Assembly (NCBI GenBank): GCA_000156295.1
Contig: DS999229.1
Coordinates: 105,945-169,944 of the forward strand
Length of the DNA stretch: 64,000 bases
Reading direction: 5' to 3'
Source of the DNA: a marine gamma proteobacterium HTCC2148
GTDB lineage: Bacteria; Pseudomonadota; Gammaproteobacteria; Pseudomonadales; Halieaceae
Made by a program: the position numbers and the translations under genes. This document shows positions 1-8,801 of this stretch, one piece after another. Below the pieces are notes generated by a model, which was given only the letters and a program-made list of their open reading frames with translations, made no database searches and was not told the origin of the DNA. Numbering within the stretch: position 1 is the stretch's first letter; each line of letters opens with the position of its first letter.

Positions 1-1
1 G

Positions 2-469
2 AACTATTTGTATATACCATTGATTCTCAAGGCCCTTCCAAATGCCAGAATAGTTCACTTGCGGCGCGATCCGATGGACGCGTGCTTCTCCAGCTTCAAA
101 CAATTATTTGCAGACGCTTATCCTCACTCGTATGACCAACAGGAGATGGCGCGCCATCACGCACGCTACTATCATTTAATGGACACTTGGCGTGAACGCT
201 TTAGTGGCAGGTTCTTTGACATTTCATATGAGGACACCGCGCAGAACCTGGAGCCCAACGCACGCAGACTTATCGAGTTTCTCGGTCTTGGCTGGGAAGA
301 CGCCTGTCTGGACTTCCACTCACAAAAAGCAGCCGTGACAACGGCTAGCGTGGTACAGGTCAGAGAGCCCGCACACACCCGCTCAGTCGGACGCTGGCGT
401 CGCTACCAGGATCAGCTCACCGAAATGCAGCAAACGCTCACAGAACAAGGCGTGCCTTTGCAGCAGTAG
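2..469 (+). CDS. Sulfotransferase family protein, 3' end only
   Basis: The reading frame is open from the first bases of the window, so the start lies outside it. About 155 residues are visible. The segment RIVHLRRDPMDACFSSFKQLF matches the 3'-phosphate/PAPS-binding part of the sulfotransferase_1/TPR-sulfotransferase fold, in which R-x-P-x-D-x-x-x-S is conserved. The 5' PAPS loop and any N-terminal TPR repeats would be upstream of the window. Known family members transfer sulfate from PAPS to hydroxyl or amine groups of carbohydrates, lipids or proteins; the substrate here cannot be told. A possible stem-loop follows the stop. The first TTG in frame (base 8) is not a likely start, because the family motif continues upstream of it. 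Confidence 0.8.
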   Translation, partial: NYLYIPLILKALPNARIVHLRRDPMDACFSSFKQLFADAYPHSYDQQEMARHHARYYHLMDTWRERFSGRFFDISYEDTAQNLEPNARRLIEFLGLGWEDACLDFHSQKAAVTTASVVQVREPAHTRSVGRWRRYQDQLTEMQQTLTEQGVPLQQ

Positions 470-480
470 AAAACAGCGCA

Positions 481-503
481 CAGTAGCCGGCCTTTGGCTG
501 CTG
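481..503 (+). terminator. Possible stem-loop after the sulfotransferase gene
   Basis: CAGTAGCC (481-488) can pair with GGCTGCTG (496-503), 8 bp with one G-T pair and a 7-base loop, starting 12 bases after the stop codon. No U-run follows, so intrinsic termination is uncertain. Confidence 0.25.
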
Positions 504-825
504 ACCGACGCCTATTCCAATGATCCATATAAATTGCAGCGCATCCCTTTTAGGCGTAGCCTTAACCCTGCGCGAGCCATCAATCGCCCCTTGTCTAATG
601 CAATTTTAGAGGGGCTAACCCTTTCGGGGGGCAGTCAGCAGCGAGGTCATATGCGATCCTGTTGATGAATACTTGAAAACGCCGAGTATTCAAGGCCTAC
701 AAAGCCGGAAGAAATACGTGGCTGAGACGCGTAAAAATAACAAGATAAAGTATCAAGAGATCCACCTTAAACACCTTTAGAGGCGTTGATACTGAAGCAT
801 GATAGATAACATGCCGGAGAAAAAA
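504..825 (+). promoter_or_regulatory. Leader region of the TonB-dependent receptor gene with an inverted repeat
   Basis: This stretch holds no convincing gene. The notable element is a perfect inverted repeat, GAATACT (667-673) and AGTATTC (685-691), arms 7 bases and spacer 11. A second overlapping pair, CTTGAA/TTCAAG, lies in the same place. The position, about 135 bases before the chosen start, fits a regulator site for the receptor gene. No clear -35/-10 pair could be assigned. Confidence 0.35.
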
Positions 826-3312
826 ATGACGAAGCAACAGCACACTACGAAAGCGAGCGATCGCAAGCTCACTGCAATACCGCACCGATCAAGTCGTTCC
901 ACCCGTAGCATTTTAGCGCAGGCGGTTTCTGTCGCAGTGCTAGCCGGATTGGGCGCAGAATCCTTACAGGCACAGCAGCTTGAAGAAGTCATCGTTACTG
1001 CTACCAAGCGTGCAGAGTCAGTAATGGATGTGCCGATTTCTATCACCGCCATGTCCGGAGAAGATATCCGCGCGGTTAACCTCACCGACGTGAAAGACCT
1101 GATTGCTTTCACACCAGGCATCAGCGGCAACAGTAAAGACAGCTTTCTCGACTTTGTCAGCGTTCGCGGCATCCGCACCATCGACTTTGGCAACGGCGGC
1201 GACCCCTCAGTCAGCCTCTACAAAAACGGACTGTACCAGGGCCGAAATGGCTCCGCGGTGTCGACCCTGTATGACATAGATCGAGCCGAAGTGCTGCGTG
1301 GCCCCCAGGGCTTCCTGTTCGGCCGGAATTCCGTCAGTGGCGCCATGAATATCATTACCTCGAAACCGAACGTGTCGCAAATGGAAGGCTACGCGCAGCT
1401 CGATGTGGGTGAGCGCGACCTGATCGCGTTTGAAGGTGGTATCAATCTCCCCATTTCTGACAATGCCGCCGTCCGCATAGCCGGCTATCATTCTCAAGAA
1501 GATGGCTATGTCGAAAACGATTTCGGCGGACCCGATCTCATCGACTACGAAAACCAGGGACTGCGAATTACCGGCCGCTGGGAGACCGATAACCTGACCG
1601 CTGACTTGATGATTGAATATGAAGATCGCGATCAGTTTGGCACTGTTTACCGCGCCACTGGCGAGGGGGATGCATTCCTCATCGACCAGACTCGCATCAA
1701 CGGCGGCGAAGTAATTTCCCTGTCCAGAGACGGACGCACAGTCAACAACGATAATTCGCTGCAACCTACTGATGAGGCTGAAATATTCTCTGTCAGCCTG
1801 ATGATCGATTACGATATGGGCTGGGCAACACTGACCTCCCTGACCGGCTACAAAGACCACGACTACTTGTACGTGGAAGATTACGACGCCCTGCCCACAG
1901 TAACCTTTAACTACGGCCAGGACCAATCCGGCGACTACTTCGAACAGGAACTTCGACTCAGCTCAAATGATGACGGACCCCTGGGATGGTACGCGGGTGC
2001 ATCCTATTACCAGGAAGATATTGAAACTGTGTTCCTGGGCCAACAAGAGGAAGACGTCTACTGTCTCGGCTACTGGTTCAACACCTGCCAGGATATGTTC
2101 GATTACTACAACTATCTGGATGACTACAACGGTAACACCTACTACTGCGACTATTATCTGGATTACTACTTCTCCAGCTGCGACTGGAGCGGCTCGGCCG
2201 ACGGACTGATCAATGACAGGAACCGTATAAAAGGCAAATACGAAGGTTACTCAGCTTATGTTGATCTGCGGTATGAGTTCACCGACGCTTTTGATATGAA
2301 TTTCGGCGTGCGCTACAGCTACGATGAGAAGGAGTTCTCGCAAGAAGTTTTGCAGGACTCTGGAAACTCACTACTTGCCTACAAAGCACAAACTGGCTTT
2401 TCTACACCTGAAGGGGCGCTATCCGATAAACAGGACTGGAATGATACGACTTGGCGAATTGTTGCCAACTATCGACCAAACGAAGACACCCTGATATTCG
2501 CTAGCGTTGCAACGGGCTATAAGTCCGGCGGTTTTGGCAGTTTCAACATCGAAGGGCCAGGTGCCGATGGCTGCCCATTTGGCCTCTGCGTCGGACTGCC
2601 CGGCTCTGAAGCGCCCGGTGATTTCGGCCCGGAAACGGTCATTTCTTACGAACTTGGTTACAAAGCAACCCTGTTCAACGGTCGCTCGCAATTAGCAACC
2701 ACCGCGTTTTATTACGAATATGAAGATCTCCAGGCGATCTTCTCTGAAGGCCCCAAGCAAATTGTTGATAACGTGGGTGAGCTTGATGGTTACGGCCTTG
2801 AATTGGAACTCAGCACTGCAATCACAGATAACCTTACTCTGCGAGTGGGAGCATCCTGGCTTGAAACCGAAGCCACCGGAATTCAGGCTTTCTGCGGCGC
2901 AGGGGAAGTTCTAGACCCCGTCAAAGGAGCCGACCACTGTGAAGGCAATTCTATTCCGTGGGCACCAAAGTACACAGCGTTTGCAGTTCTGAACGGTGTC
3001 TACCCCGTCGGCGATAGCGGCGGTGAAATGTTCGGTACCCTGTCATGGTCCTGGGAGGATGATATTCGGGGAGACTGGCCAGACGAAAGCCTGATTTACC
3101 AGCGCATAGCAACCCTCAACCAGACCGATATAGTTCTGGGTTATCGACAGAGTGGATGGAGCGCCGCCGGCTATGTAGAGAACGTGTTTGATGATGTCTG
3201 GTATGACGGCAACTATGCTGACGATCCGACACCAGGAACCATTTACGCTCAACACGCCTTTGGGCCAGCGCGACCAAGAACCGTCGGTGTACGACTCGGT
3301 TACGACTTCTAA
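826..3312 (+). CDS. TonB-dependent outer-membrane receptor
   Basis: An 828-residue outer-membrane receptor for TonB-powered uptake of a ligand. After a long basic N-terminus comes a hydrophobic signal segment ending near ALQAQ-like residues, then a TonB-box/plug start (LEEVIVTATKRAESVMDVP) and a plug domain with the GPQGFLFGRNSVSGAMN motif. A long beta-barrel follows and ends in aromatic F (YDF), as outer-membrane barrels do. ATG 826 is chosen because GGAG sits 6 bases upstream; ATG 799 and 811 are in frame but lack a good ribosome site. The receptor lies just upstream of a Tat-exported polyamine-oxidase-like gene, so a polyamine or polyamine conjugate is a possible ligand (inference). Residues about 412-454 form a very Tyr/Asp-rich loop with four Cys, unlike the rest of the barrel. 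Confidence 0.93.
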   Translation: MTKQQHTTKASDRKLTAIPHRSSRSTRSILAQAVSVAVLAGLGAESLQAQQLEEVIVTATKRAESVMDVPISITAMSGEDIRAVNLTDVKDLIAFTPGISGNSKDSFLDFVSVRGIRTIDFGNGGDPSVSLYKNGLYQGRNGSAVSTLYDIDRAEVLRGPQGFLFGRNSVSGAMNIITSKPNVSQMEGYAQLDVGERDLIAFEGGINLPISDNAAVRIAGYHSQEDGYVENDFGGPDLIDYENQGLRITGRWETDNLTADLMIEYEDRDQFGTVYRATGEGDAFLIDQTRINGGEVISLSRDGRTVNNDNSLQPTDEAEIFSVSLMIDYDMGWATLTSLTGYKDHDYLYVEDYDALPTVTFNYGQDQSGDYFEQELRLSSNDDGPLGWYAGASYYQEDIETVFLGQQEEDVYCLGYWFNTCQDMFDYYNYLDDYNGNTYYCDYYLDYYFSSCDWSGSADGLINDRNRIKGKYEGYSAYVDLRYEFTDAFDMNFGVRYSYDEKEFSQEVLQDSGNSLLAYKAQTGFSTPEGALSDKQDWNDTTWRIVANYRPNEDTLIFASVATGYKSGGFGSFNIEGPGADGCPFGLCVGLPGSEAPGDFGPETVISYELGYKATLFNGRSQLATTAFYYEYEDLQAIFSEGPKQIVDNVGELDGYGLELELSTAITDNLTLRVGASWLETEATGIQAFCGAGEVLDPVKGADHCEGNSIPWAPKYTAFAVLNGVYPVGDSGGEMFGTLSWSWEDDIRGDWPDESLIYQRIATLNQTDIVLGYRQSGWSAAGYVENVFDDVWYDGNYADDPTPGTIYAQHAFGPARPRTVGVRLGYDF

Positions 3313-3384
3313 CCCAGGTCTGCTATTGGCATATTTCTTAAGATCACTCCCTCGGCACAATTCGTGCCGTAGGGAATGGGTCGC

Positions 3385-5256
3385 ATGACGAAACCGCGCC
3401 TGCTCTCTCGCAGGGATTTTGTCAGTGGGGTTGCCTTGGGAGCAGCCGCACTTAACATGACCCCATTAGAGGCGGTAGCGGAAGGCCTGCTACCCTCGAG
3501 TGCAATTGGACCTGGCTATTACCCACCGGGGCTCACCGGCCTGAGAGGCAGCAACAAGGGCTCTTTTGAAACTGCCCACGCCGTTGCGCGCGAAGGCAGA
3601 TCTTTTTCAATCCCTAAACAGCAAACTGAGAAGACTTACGATCTTGTGGTTGTAGGCGCAGGAATATCCGGACTTTCGGCGGCGAAATTTTTCCGCGATA
3701 AGCAGGAAAGACCCGGCCGCATTCTCGTGCTTGATAACCACGACGACTTTGGCGGGCATGCCAGGCGCAATGAGTTACAAGCGGATGGTGAAACGCTTAT
3801 TGGATTCGGCGGCAGCCAAACCATAGATACGCCCTCTGACTATTCTCCAGTGGCCAGGCAGCTGCTCAAAGACCTGACCATCGATCTCGATCGTTTCTAT
3901 GATTATTTCGATCAGGCTTTTTTCAAACGACGCGAGATGGGCGCGGGTCTGTACTTTGATGAAGCAACCTATGGCGAACGCAAAATCGTTGCAAACCCAT
4001 TGGCCTCTGAAACAATGACTCAAAGTGAACTGCTCACGGCCATTAACGAGATGCCAATCCCCAGCGCGGATCGCCAGGCTTTTCTCAAGTTGCTTGCGGG
4101 CGGCACTGACTATTTAGAGGGCATGAACCAGGTAGAAAAAGAGGCCCTCTTACGCAACATCAGCTACCTAGAATTTCTTGAAATCCATGCTGGCGCTCCT
4201 GAGAGTGTGCGAGAAATCATTCGTGACAGCTTCCTGCCCATGATCGGCGTTGGTTGGGAAGCGGCATCAGCGTGGGAAGCGAAGGAATATGACTTTCCTG
4301 GCACAGCAGACCTGGGTCTGGACGAAGCGGATTACGCAGAAAAAGAAGAACCGTACATCCATCATTTTCCGGATGGCAACGCCAGCGTCGCCAGAGCCCT
4401 GGTTCGCGATCTGATACCGCAAGCGCTACCAGGTTATGGAATGGAAAGCCTGGTGACTGCGCGAGCTGATTATACTGCCCTGGACGCGACAGATTCCGAT
4501 GTTCGAATTCGCCTAAACAGCACCGTAGTGAGAGTTCAGAACATTGCTGATGGGGTAGATATCACCTACGTCAACAATGACCGCAGCTACCGAGTTCGCG
4601 CGAAACATGTGGTAATGGCTTGCTACAACGCTATCATCCCTCACGTCTGCCCAGAGTTGCCGCCCGCCCAGGCCGAGGCGATCGGCTATGCAACCAAGAT
4701 TCCTTTTGTCATTGGTAGCTTCGCAATTCGTAATTGGCAGGCTTTTGCAGACGCCGGGTTTTACAAAATATATACGCCGGGAGATGCTATGTTCAAATAC
4801 CTGCATCTGGACTTCCCCGTCAGCATGGGGGACTACCAATATTCACAAAAACCCGACCAGCCCATCGTAGTATCTGCCTGGTATTCGCCCAGAGAGCGAG
4901 GATTAACTAACATCCAACAATACAAGGCGGGGCGCGCTAAATTACTGCAAATGTCTTATCAGGATTTCGAAGATGACATCTTCAAACACTTCGATGGCAT
5001 GCTGAGCCCACACGGTTTTGATGTACAACGAGACTTTTCTGCAATCACGCTGAACCGTTGGCCCCACGGCTACGCCTACGAATTTGAAGGTATCGGCGTA
5101 CCGGCAGAGTACGATCGCTACAATGGCCCGCATATAGCTGGTCGTGCACAGATAGGCCGAATTTCTATCGCCAATTCAGATTCAGAGGCCTACGCCTACG
5201 TTGATGGCGCCATAGATGCTGCTTATAGAGCAGTTAACGAACAACTTCAGGCGTGA
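3385..5256 (+). CDS. Tat-exported FAD oxidoreductase, spermidine-dehydrogenase-like
   Basis: A 623-residue flavoprotein. The N-terminus carries a twin-arginine motif (SRRDFVSG, Arg 9-10) and a hydrophobic stretch rich in Ala, so export to the periplasm in folded form is expected. The Rossmann FAD motif VVVGAGISGLSAA lies at about residues 88-100, followed by FGGHARRNE. Length and layout agree with the SpdH family (spermidine dehydrogenase, about 620 residues, Pseudomonas), which splits spermidine to an aminoaldehyde and a diamine. ATG 3385 is preferred over ATG 3376 because AGGGA (3371-3375) is correctly spaced from it. The gene starts 72 bases after the receptor. A PuuA-like synthetase and SpuC-like transaminase nearby support a polyamine role, but the substrate is inferred; other amines are possible. 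Confidence 0.72.
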   Translation: MTKPRLLSRRDFVSGVALGAAALNMTPLEAVAEGLLPSSAIGPGYYPPGLTGLRGSNKGSFETAHAVAREGRSFSIPKQQTEKTYDLVVVGAGISGLSAAKFFRDKQERPGRILVLDNHDDFGGHARRNELQADGETLIGFGGSQTIDTPSDYSPVARQLLKDLTIDLDRFYDYFDQAFFKRREMGAGLYFDEATYGERKIVANPLASETMTQSELLTAINEMPIPSADRQAFLKLLAGGTDYLEGMNQVEKEALLRNISYLEFLEIHAGAPESVREIIRDSFLPMIGVGWEAASAWEAKEYDFPGTADLGLDEADYAEKEEPYIHHFPDGNASVARALVRDLIPQALPGYGMESLVTARADYTALDATDSDVRIRLNSTVVRVQNIADGVDITYVNNDRSYRVRAKHVVMACYNAIIPHVCPELPPAQAEAIGYATKIPFVIGSFAIRNWQAFADAGFYKIYTPGDAMFKYLHLDFPVSMGDYQYSQKPDQPIVVSAWYSPRERGLTNIQQYKAGRAKLLQMSYQDFEDDIFKHFDGMLSPHGFDVQRDFSAITLNRWPHGYAYEFEGIGVPAEYDRYNGPHIAGRAQIGRISIANSDSEAYAYVDGAIDAAYRAVNEQLQA

Positions 5257-5323
5257 CGCTAATCACTGACGTTTCTATCGATCAACTGCGACTTATTGTT
5301 TAACTGCTTTGGAATAGTACAAG

Positions 5324-5770
5324 ATGAAAAGAATACTGATTTCACTAACGCTTCTCACTTTCACGGTCAGTTCTTTTGCGGCAGATCATAGTGTCGTGCT
5401 ACCGGCAAAAATATCCGCCGCAGAAATCGGCGGCACAATATTTGAGCGCGAAGACATGGCACAACAGGCCCATGAAGACGGCCATGTAACCCAGGATGTA
5501 ACGAGCATGTTGTCCAGCGATAAAAAATTCGCATCGGGCATGTATACCTCGAGCAAAACTCGATCTGAAATTAGTGAGCCCTATGGCGTTGACGAATTCA
5601 TGTACTTTATTTCCGGCGGCGTTACCCTGACATCAAGCGATGGCAGCGTGCAAAAGATCGAAGCTGGCGAAGCCGTCACCATTCCCAAAGAGTGGACAGG
5701 CATCTGGGAAACAGAAGGCTATAGCAAGATCTGGGTGATTTACTCGGCAGATGGCTCCGGTCTCGAGTAA
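5324..5770 (+). CDS. Exported cupin-domain protein (Cupin_3/DUF861-like)
   Basis: A 148-residue protein with a short cleavable signal peptide (MKRILISLTLLTFTVSSFAA, cleavage after Ala 20) and one small cupin barrel. The C-terminal part DEFMYFISGGVTLTSSDG followed by GEAVTIPKEWTGIWET has the spacing of the Cupin_3 family, which includes EutQ and ureidoglycine aminohydrolase relatives. It begins 67 bases after the spermidine-dehydrogenase-like gene and is probably cotranscribed with it. It may act on, or bind, the product of that enzyme in the periplasm; this is inference, since the family is functionally mixed. It converges on the PuuA-like gene. Confidence 0.7.
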   Translation: MKRILISLTLLTFTVSSFAADHSVVLPAKISAAEIGGTIFEREDMAQQAHEDGHVTQDVTSMLSSDKKFASGMYTSSKTRSEISEPYGVDEFMYFISGGVTLTSSDGSVQKIEAGEAVTIPKEWTGIWETEGYSKIWVIYSADGSGLE

Positions 5771-5818
5771 CGAGTACCTGCGACAAACTTTTCGAGGCGC
5801 AATGAACCGTCTACTAAG

Positions 5819-7168
5819 CTATAAGCAGGCGTCGTACTCCAACGGGGTTACTTGACCGTCAAAAGTGTCGATTTCCTGTTGCTTGAGAATTGTAAACACC
5901 TTTTGGAATTCGGCCCCCAGATAGTTGGCAACATATTCCGACTGCTCAAAACACTGCAACGCGTCTGGCCAGTAGCGAGGCAGGTTTGCGGGCACCTGCT
6001 CGTAGGCATTCCCCTCGAGGGGTGCGGGGGCCTCCAGTTTACTTTCGATCCCATGCAACATACCCGCGAGAATCCCGGCCATGACCAGATACGGATTGGC
6101 ATCCGCTCCAGCGACCCGGTGTTCAAGACGAGTGGCTGCTGGTGAATCGGCAGGAACACGGACCGCGACAGTACGATTCTCATAACCCCAGGTAGGCGCC
6201 ATAGGTGCGTGAGTTCCGCGGCGAAAACGACGGTAGGAGTTCAGGTTAGGCGCGAACAGCAGCATGCTGTCAGCCATCATATCCAGGCAGCCAGCGATCG
6301 CCTGCCGCAATAAAGGGGTACCTGCTGCGCTGCCGTCATCAAACATATTGTTGCCATCTTTATCCACCAGACTGCAATGCACATGCATGCCATTACCCGC
6401 GATGTCACCAAATGGTTTGGCCATGAATGTGGCTATCAGGCCATGCTTCTTGGCCACGCCCCGAATGACTCGCTGCAGCATGACCGCCTGATCTGCCGCA
6501 ATGACGGCATCATTGGTGTGATAGAGATTAATCTCGTACTGGGAGGGTGCGGACTCCTTGATCAGGGTATCTACAGGCAAACCCTGGGCATGACAGGCGT
6601 CATGAATTTCGTGCATTAACTCGGCTTCGTCCTCCATCAGGTCGATACCATAAGTTTGCCCGGCACCCAGCGAACCACCCACTCGATCCTGTTGAGTATG
6701 AATAGGACGACCGACACCGTCCTCCTCTGGATATAAAAGGTGAAACTCCATTTCACTGGCCATGACCGGGGTTAACCCCAGACTATCGAAACGGTCCATC
6801 AAGCCCTGGAGCATGTAGCGAGGATCATAGGAGCAAGGTGAGCCGTCAATATTGTTCATCGACATCAGTACCTGACCGGTAGGCCGCTTTAGCCAAGGTG
6901 CGGGGAACAGGGTCCGCTGGTCCGGCGCGCACCAGCCATCGCCGTCACCACTGTCAAACACCCATTCTTCTGCATCTCTGCCCCATACGTCGAAAGCCAG
7001 GGTACTGAGGGGCATTTTCAGGCTGCCAGCCATCACTTTACCAATCTTGTCCCGAGTCACCCATTTGCCGCGAAGACCCCCACATAGATCCATCAACATC
7101 ACTTCGAAGATTTCGATATCCGGATATTGGTCGAGGAAGGGATGCAATCTGTCGTTATTCTCGGGCAT
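5819..7168 (-). CDS. puuA: Glutamine synthetase family protein, gamma-glutamylpolyamine synthetase type
   Basis: A 449-residue member of the glutamine synthetase fold. Visible hallmarks are EMEFHLLYPE (first metal-binding Glu in this region), the GNGMHVHCSL motif and RRFRRGTHAPMAPTWGYENR, which is typical of PuuA/SpuI-like enzymes rather than of GlnA. Such enzymes use ATP to join glutamate to putrescine or another polyamine, the first step of the gamma-glutamylated route. The start ATG has AAAGGA (7176-7181, complement) just upstream. The gene is divergent from a SpuC-type aminotransferase, the partner enzyme in Pseudomonas polyamine catabolism, which supports the call. Exact amine specificity cannot be read from sequence. 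Confidence 0.82.
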   Translation of the reverse strand: MPENNDRLHPFLDQYPDIEIFEVMLMDLCGGLRGKWVTRDKIGKVMAGSLKMPLSTLAFDVWGRDAEEWVFDSGDGDGWCAPDQRTLFPAPWLKRPTGQVLMSMNNIDGSPCSYDPRYMLQGLMDRFDSLGLTPVMASEMEFHLLYPEEDGVGRPIHTQQDRVGGSLGAGQTYGIDLMEDEAELMHEIHDACHAQGLPVDTLIKESAPSQYEINLYHTNDAVIAADQAVMLQRVIRGVAKKHGLIATFMAKPFGDIAGNGMHVHCSLVDKDGNNMFDDGSAAGTPLLRQAIAGCLDMMADSMLLFAPNLNSYRRFRRGTHAPMAPTWGYENRTVAVRVPADSPAATRLEHRVAGADANPYLVMAGILAGMLHGIESKLEAPAPLEGNAYEQVPANLPRYWPDALQCFEQSEYVANYLGAEFQKVFTILKQQEIDTFDGQVTPLEYDACL

Positions 7169-7331
7169 TTCAATTTCCTTTATCCCCGGTTAAAACACCA
7201 CCTTTGGGGTAATTTCTTGAGTGAATCACTATGCCACACTATTTAACAACGATGCGCCAACCCCGGCCATACCACTTCAGGGTATAGCAACAGCGCCATA
7301 CACGATGCGTTCCAAAAGGGAGAGTAGTAAC
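7169..7331. promoter_or_regulatory. Divergent promoter region between puuA-like and spuC-like genes
   Basis: This 163-base gap must hold the promoters for both divergent polyamine genes. The aminotransferase frame is open back to ATG 7221, but that extension would overlap the promoter and lacks homology to the family. I see a ribosome site for each gene but no confident -35/-10 pair. Confidence 0.4.
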
Positions 7332-8696
7332 ATGAACATGCAAGCCACCACCGGCAATCTTGAACAGCTGGATCAATCCCACTATCTGCACCCATTCACG
7401 GACTTCAGGGACTACGCAACGAACGGCGGCAGAATTTTTTCCCGCGCCGAGCACATTTATATCTATGACAGTAATGGCCACAAGATGCTGGACGGTATGT
7501 CTGGGCTCTGGTGCTGCAACCTGGGTTATAGCCAGCCGGCTATTGTTGAAGCCGTCACCGAGCAAATGCATAAGCTGCCTTATTACAACAGCTTTTTCCA
7601 GTGCGCCAATGAGCCGGCAATCGAACTGGCAAAGGCATTGGTAGACATCACCGAAGAGCGCTTCAATCACGTGTTCTTCACTAACTCCGGCTCTGAGGCC
7701 AACGACACCAACCTGCGACTGGTCAGCCGCTACTACCAGGTGCAGGGTCGCCCCGAGAAAAAGCACATTATCAGTCGCAACAACGCTTACCACGGTTCCA
7801 CTATTGCCGCCGCCTCGCTGGGTGGTATGAGTGGCATGCATGAGCAAACCAACGGTCTGGACTATGTTCACCACATCGACCAGCCGCACTGGTTTGCAGT
7901 AGGCCCGGACGAAGACCCCAATGAATTTGGCCTGCGTGTTGCACGGCAGTTGGAGGAGAAAATCGATGAACTGGGTGAAGACAATGTCGCCGCGTTCATC
8001 GCCGAGCCTGTACAGGGCGCCGGTGGCGTTATCATTCCTCCCGATTCCTACTGGCCAGAAGTTCAGCGAATTTGTGACGAGCGCGACATTCTGCTCATCG
8101 CAGACGAAGTCATCTGTGGCTTTGGTCGCACCGGCCAGTGGTTTGGCTCAGAAACCTACGGCATTAAGCCCGACCTGATGACCTTCGCCAAAGCTGTCAC
8201 TAATGGCTTCCAGCCCCTGGGCGGTGTCATGGTGAGTGACAAGGTTGCTGACGCTCTGCTTTCCAGTGAAGGCGAATTTACACATGGCCTGACCTACTCA
8301 GGCCATCCGTCCGCAGCCGCCGCGGGCGTGGCTACGCTAAAGATACTGCGTGAAAGCAATATCATCGCCGACGCCGCCAATAAACTCGCCCCGCACTTCC
8401 AGGGACGCTTGCAGGAACTGGCAGATCACCCACTGGTTGGCCAGGTGCGCGGTCGCGGCATGTTTGCCGCCGTTGAACTGGTGAAAGACAAGGCTTCCAG
8501 GGAGAAGCTTGCTCCGGAATCTGCGGGCGCCGTATTCTGTCGCAACACGGCTAACGAGCTGGGGCTGATGGTGCGCCAAACCGGCGATGCGATGATTATG
8601 GCTCCACCTTTGGTATCCAGTATTAGCGAGATTGACTCGCTGGTCGATATGCTGGTGCAGTCAATAGACCTGACGGCGACGCATTACGGCATGTAG
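7332..8696 (+). CDS. spuC: Class III aminotransferase, putrescine/polyamine-pyruvate type
   Basis: A 454-residue PLP-dependent aminotransferase. Motifs include LDGMSGLWCCNLGY near the N-terminus, FTNSGSEANDTNLR, the YHGSTIAAASLGGMSGMH segment, DEVICGFGRTG, and TFAKAVTNG with the PLP lysine at about K287. These are characteristic of SpuC and related omega-transaminases, which move the amino group of putrescine or similar amines to pyruvate. ATG 7332 is chosen over the upstream in-frame ATG 7221: GGGAGAG lies just before it and the resulting length equals that of SpuC. It is divergent from the PuuA-like gene. Some family members use beta-alanine or taurine, so substrate is uncertain. Confidence 0.85.
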   Translation: MNMQATTGNLEQLDQSHYLHPFTDFRDYATNGGRIFSRAEHIYIYDSNGHKMLDGMSGLWCCNLGYSQPAIVEAVTEQMHKLPYYNSFFQCANEPAIELAKALVDITEERFNHVFFTNSGSEANDTNLRLVSRYYQVQGRPEKKHIISRNNAYHGSTIAAASLGGMSGMHEQTNGLDYVHHIDQPHWFAVGPDEDPNEFGLRVARQLEEKIDELGEDNVAAFIAEPVQGAGGVIIPPDSYWPEVQRICDERDILLIADEVICGFGRTGQWFGSETYGIKPDLMTFAKAVTNGFQPLGGVMVSDKVADALLSSEGEFTHGLTYSGHPSAAAAGVATLKILRESNIIADAANKLAPHFQGRLQELADHPLVGQVRGRGMFAAVELVKDKASREKLAPESAGAVFCRNTANELGLMVRQTGDAMIMAPPLVSSISEIDSLVDMLVQSIDLTATHYGM

Positions 8697-8768
8697 TTGC
8701 GCGCGCAAGCTGCCGACATCCAAAACGCGCTTGTAGCTTGAACAAACTAAAGCGCCCCATGCTGGAGC

Positions 8769-8793
8769 CCTCCATCAGGCTTCGGTGATGAGG
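8769..8793. terminator. Possible hairpin between convergent spuC-like and bfr genes
   Basis: CCT-C-CATCA (8769-8777) pairs with TGATG-AGG (8786-8793) with one bulged C and loop GGCTTCGG. It sits in the 105-base gap between convergent genes, a usual place for a bidirectional terminator, but neither strand shows a strong U-run. Confidence 0.35.
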
Positions 8794-8801
8794 CGCGGTG
8801 A

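Noticed and set aside
1207-1926. 239-codon open frame on the minus strand within the TonB-dependent receptor
   Set aside because: Fully antisense to a gene with clear family motifs and with no recognisable domain of its own; a shadow frame.
7221-7331. 37-residue N-terminal extension of the SpuC-like aminotransferase
   Set aside because: The extension lies in the divergent promoter gap and the downstream ATG 7332 has a better ribosome site and gives the family length.
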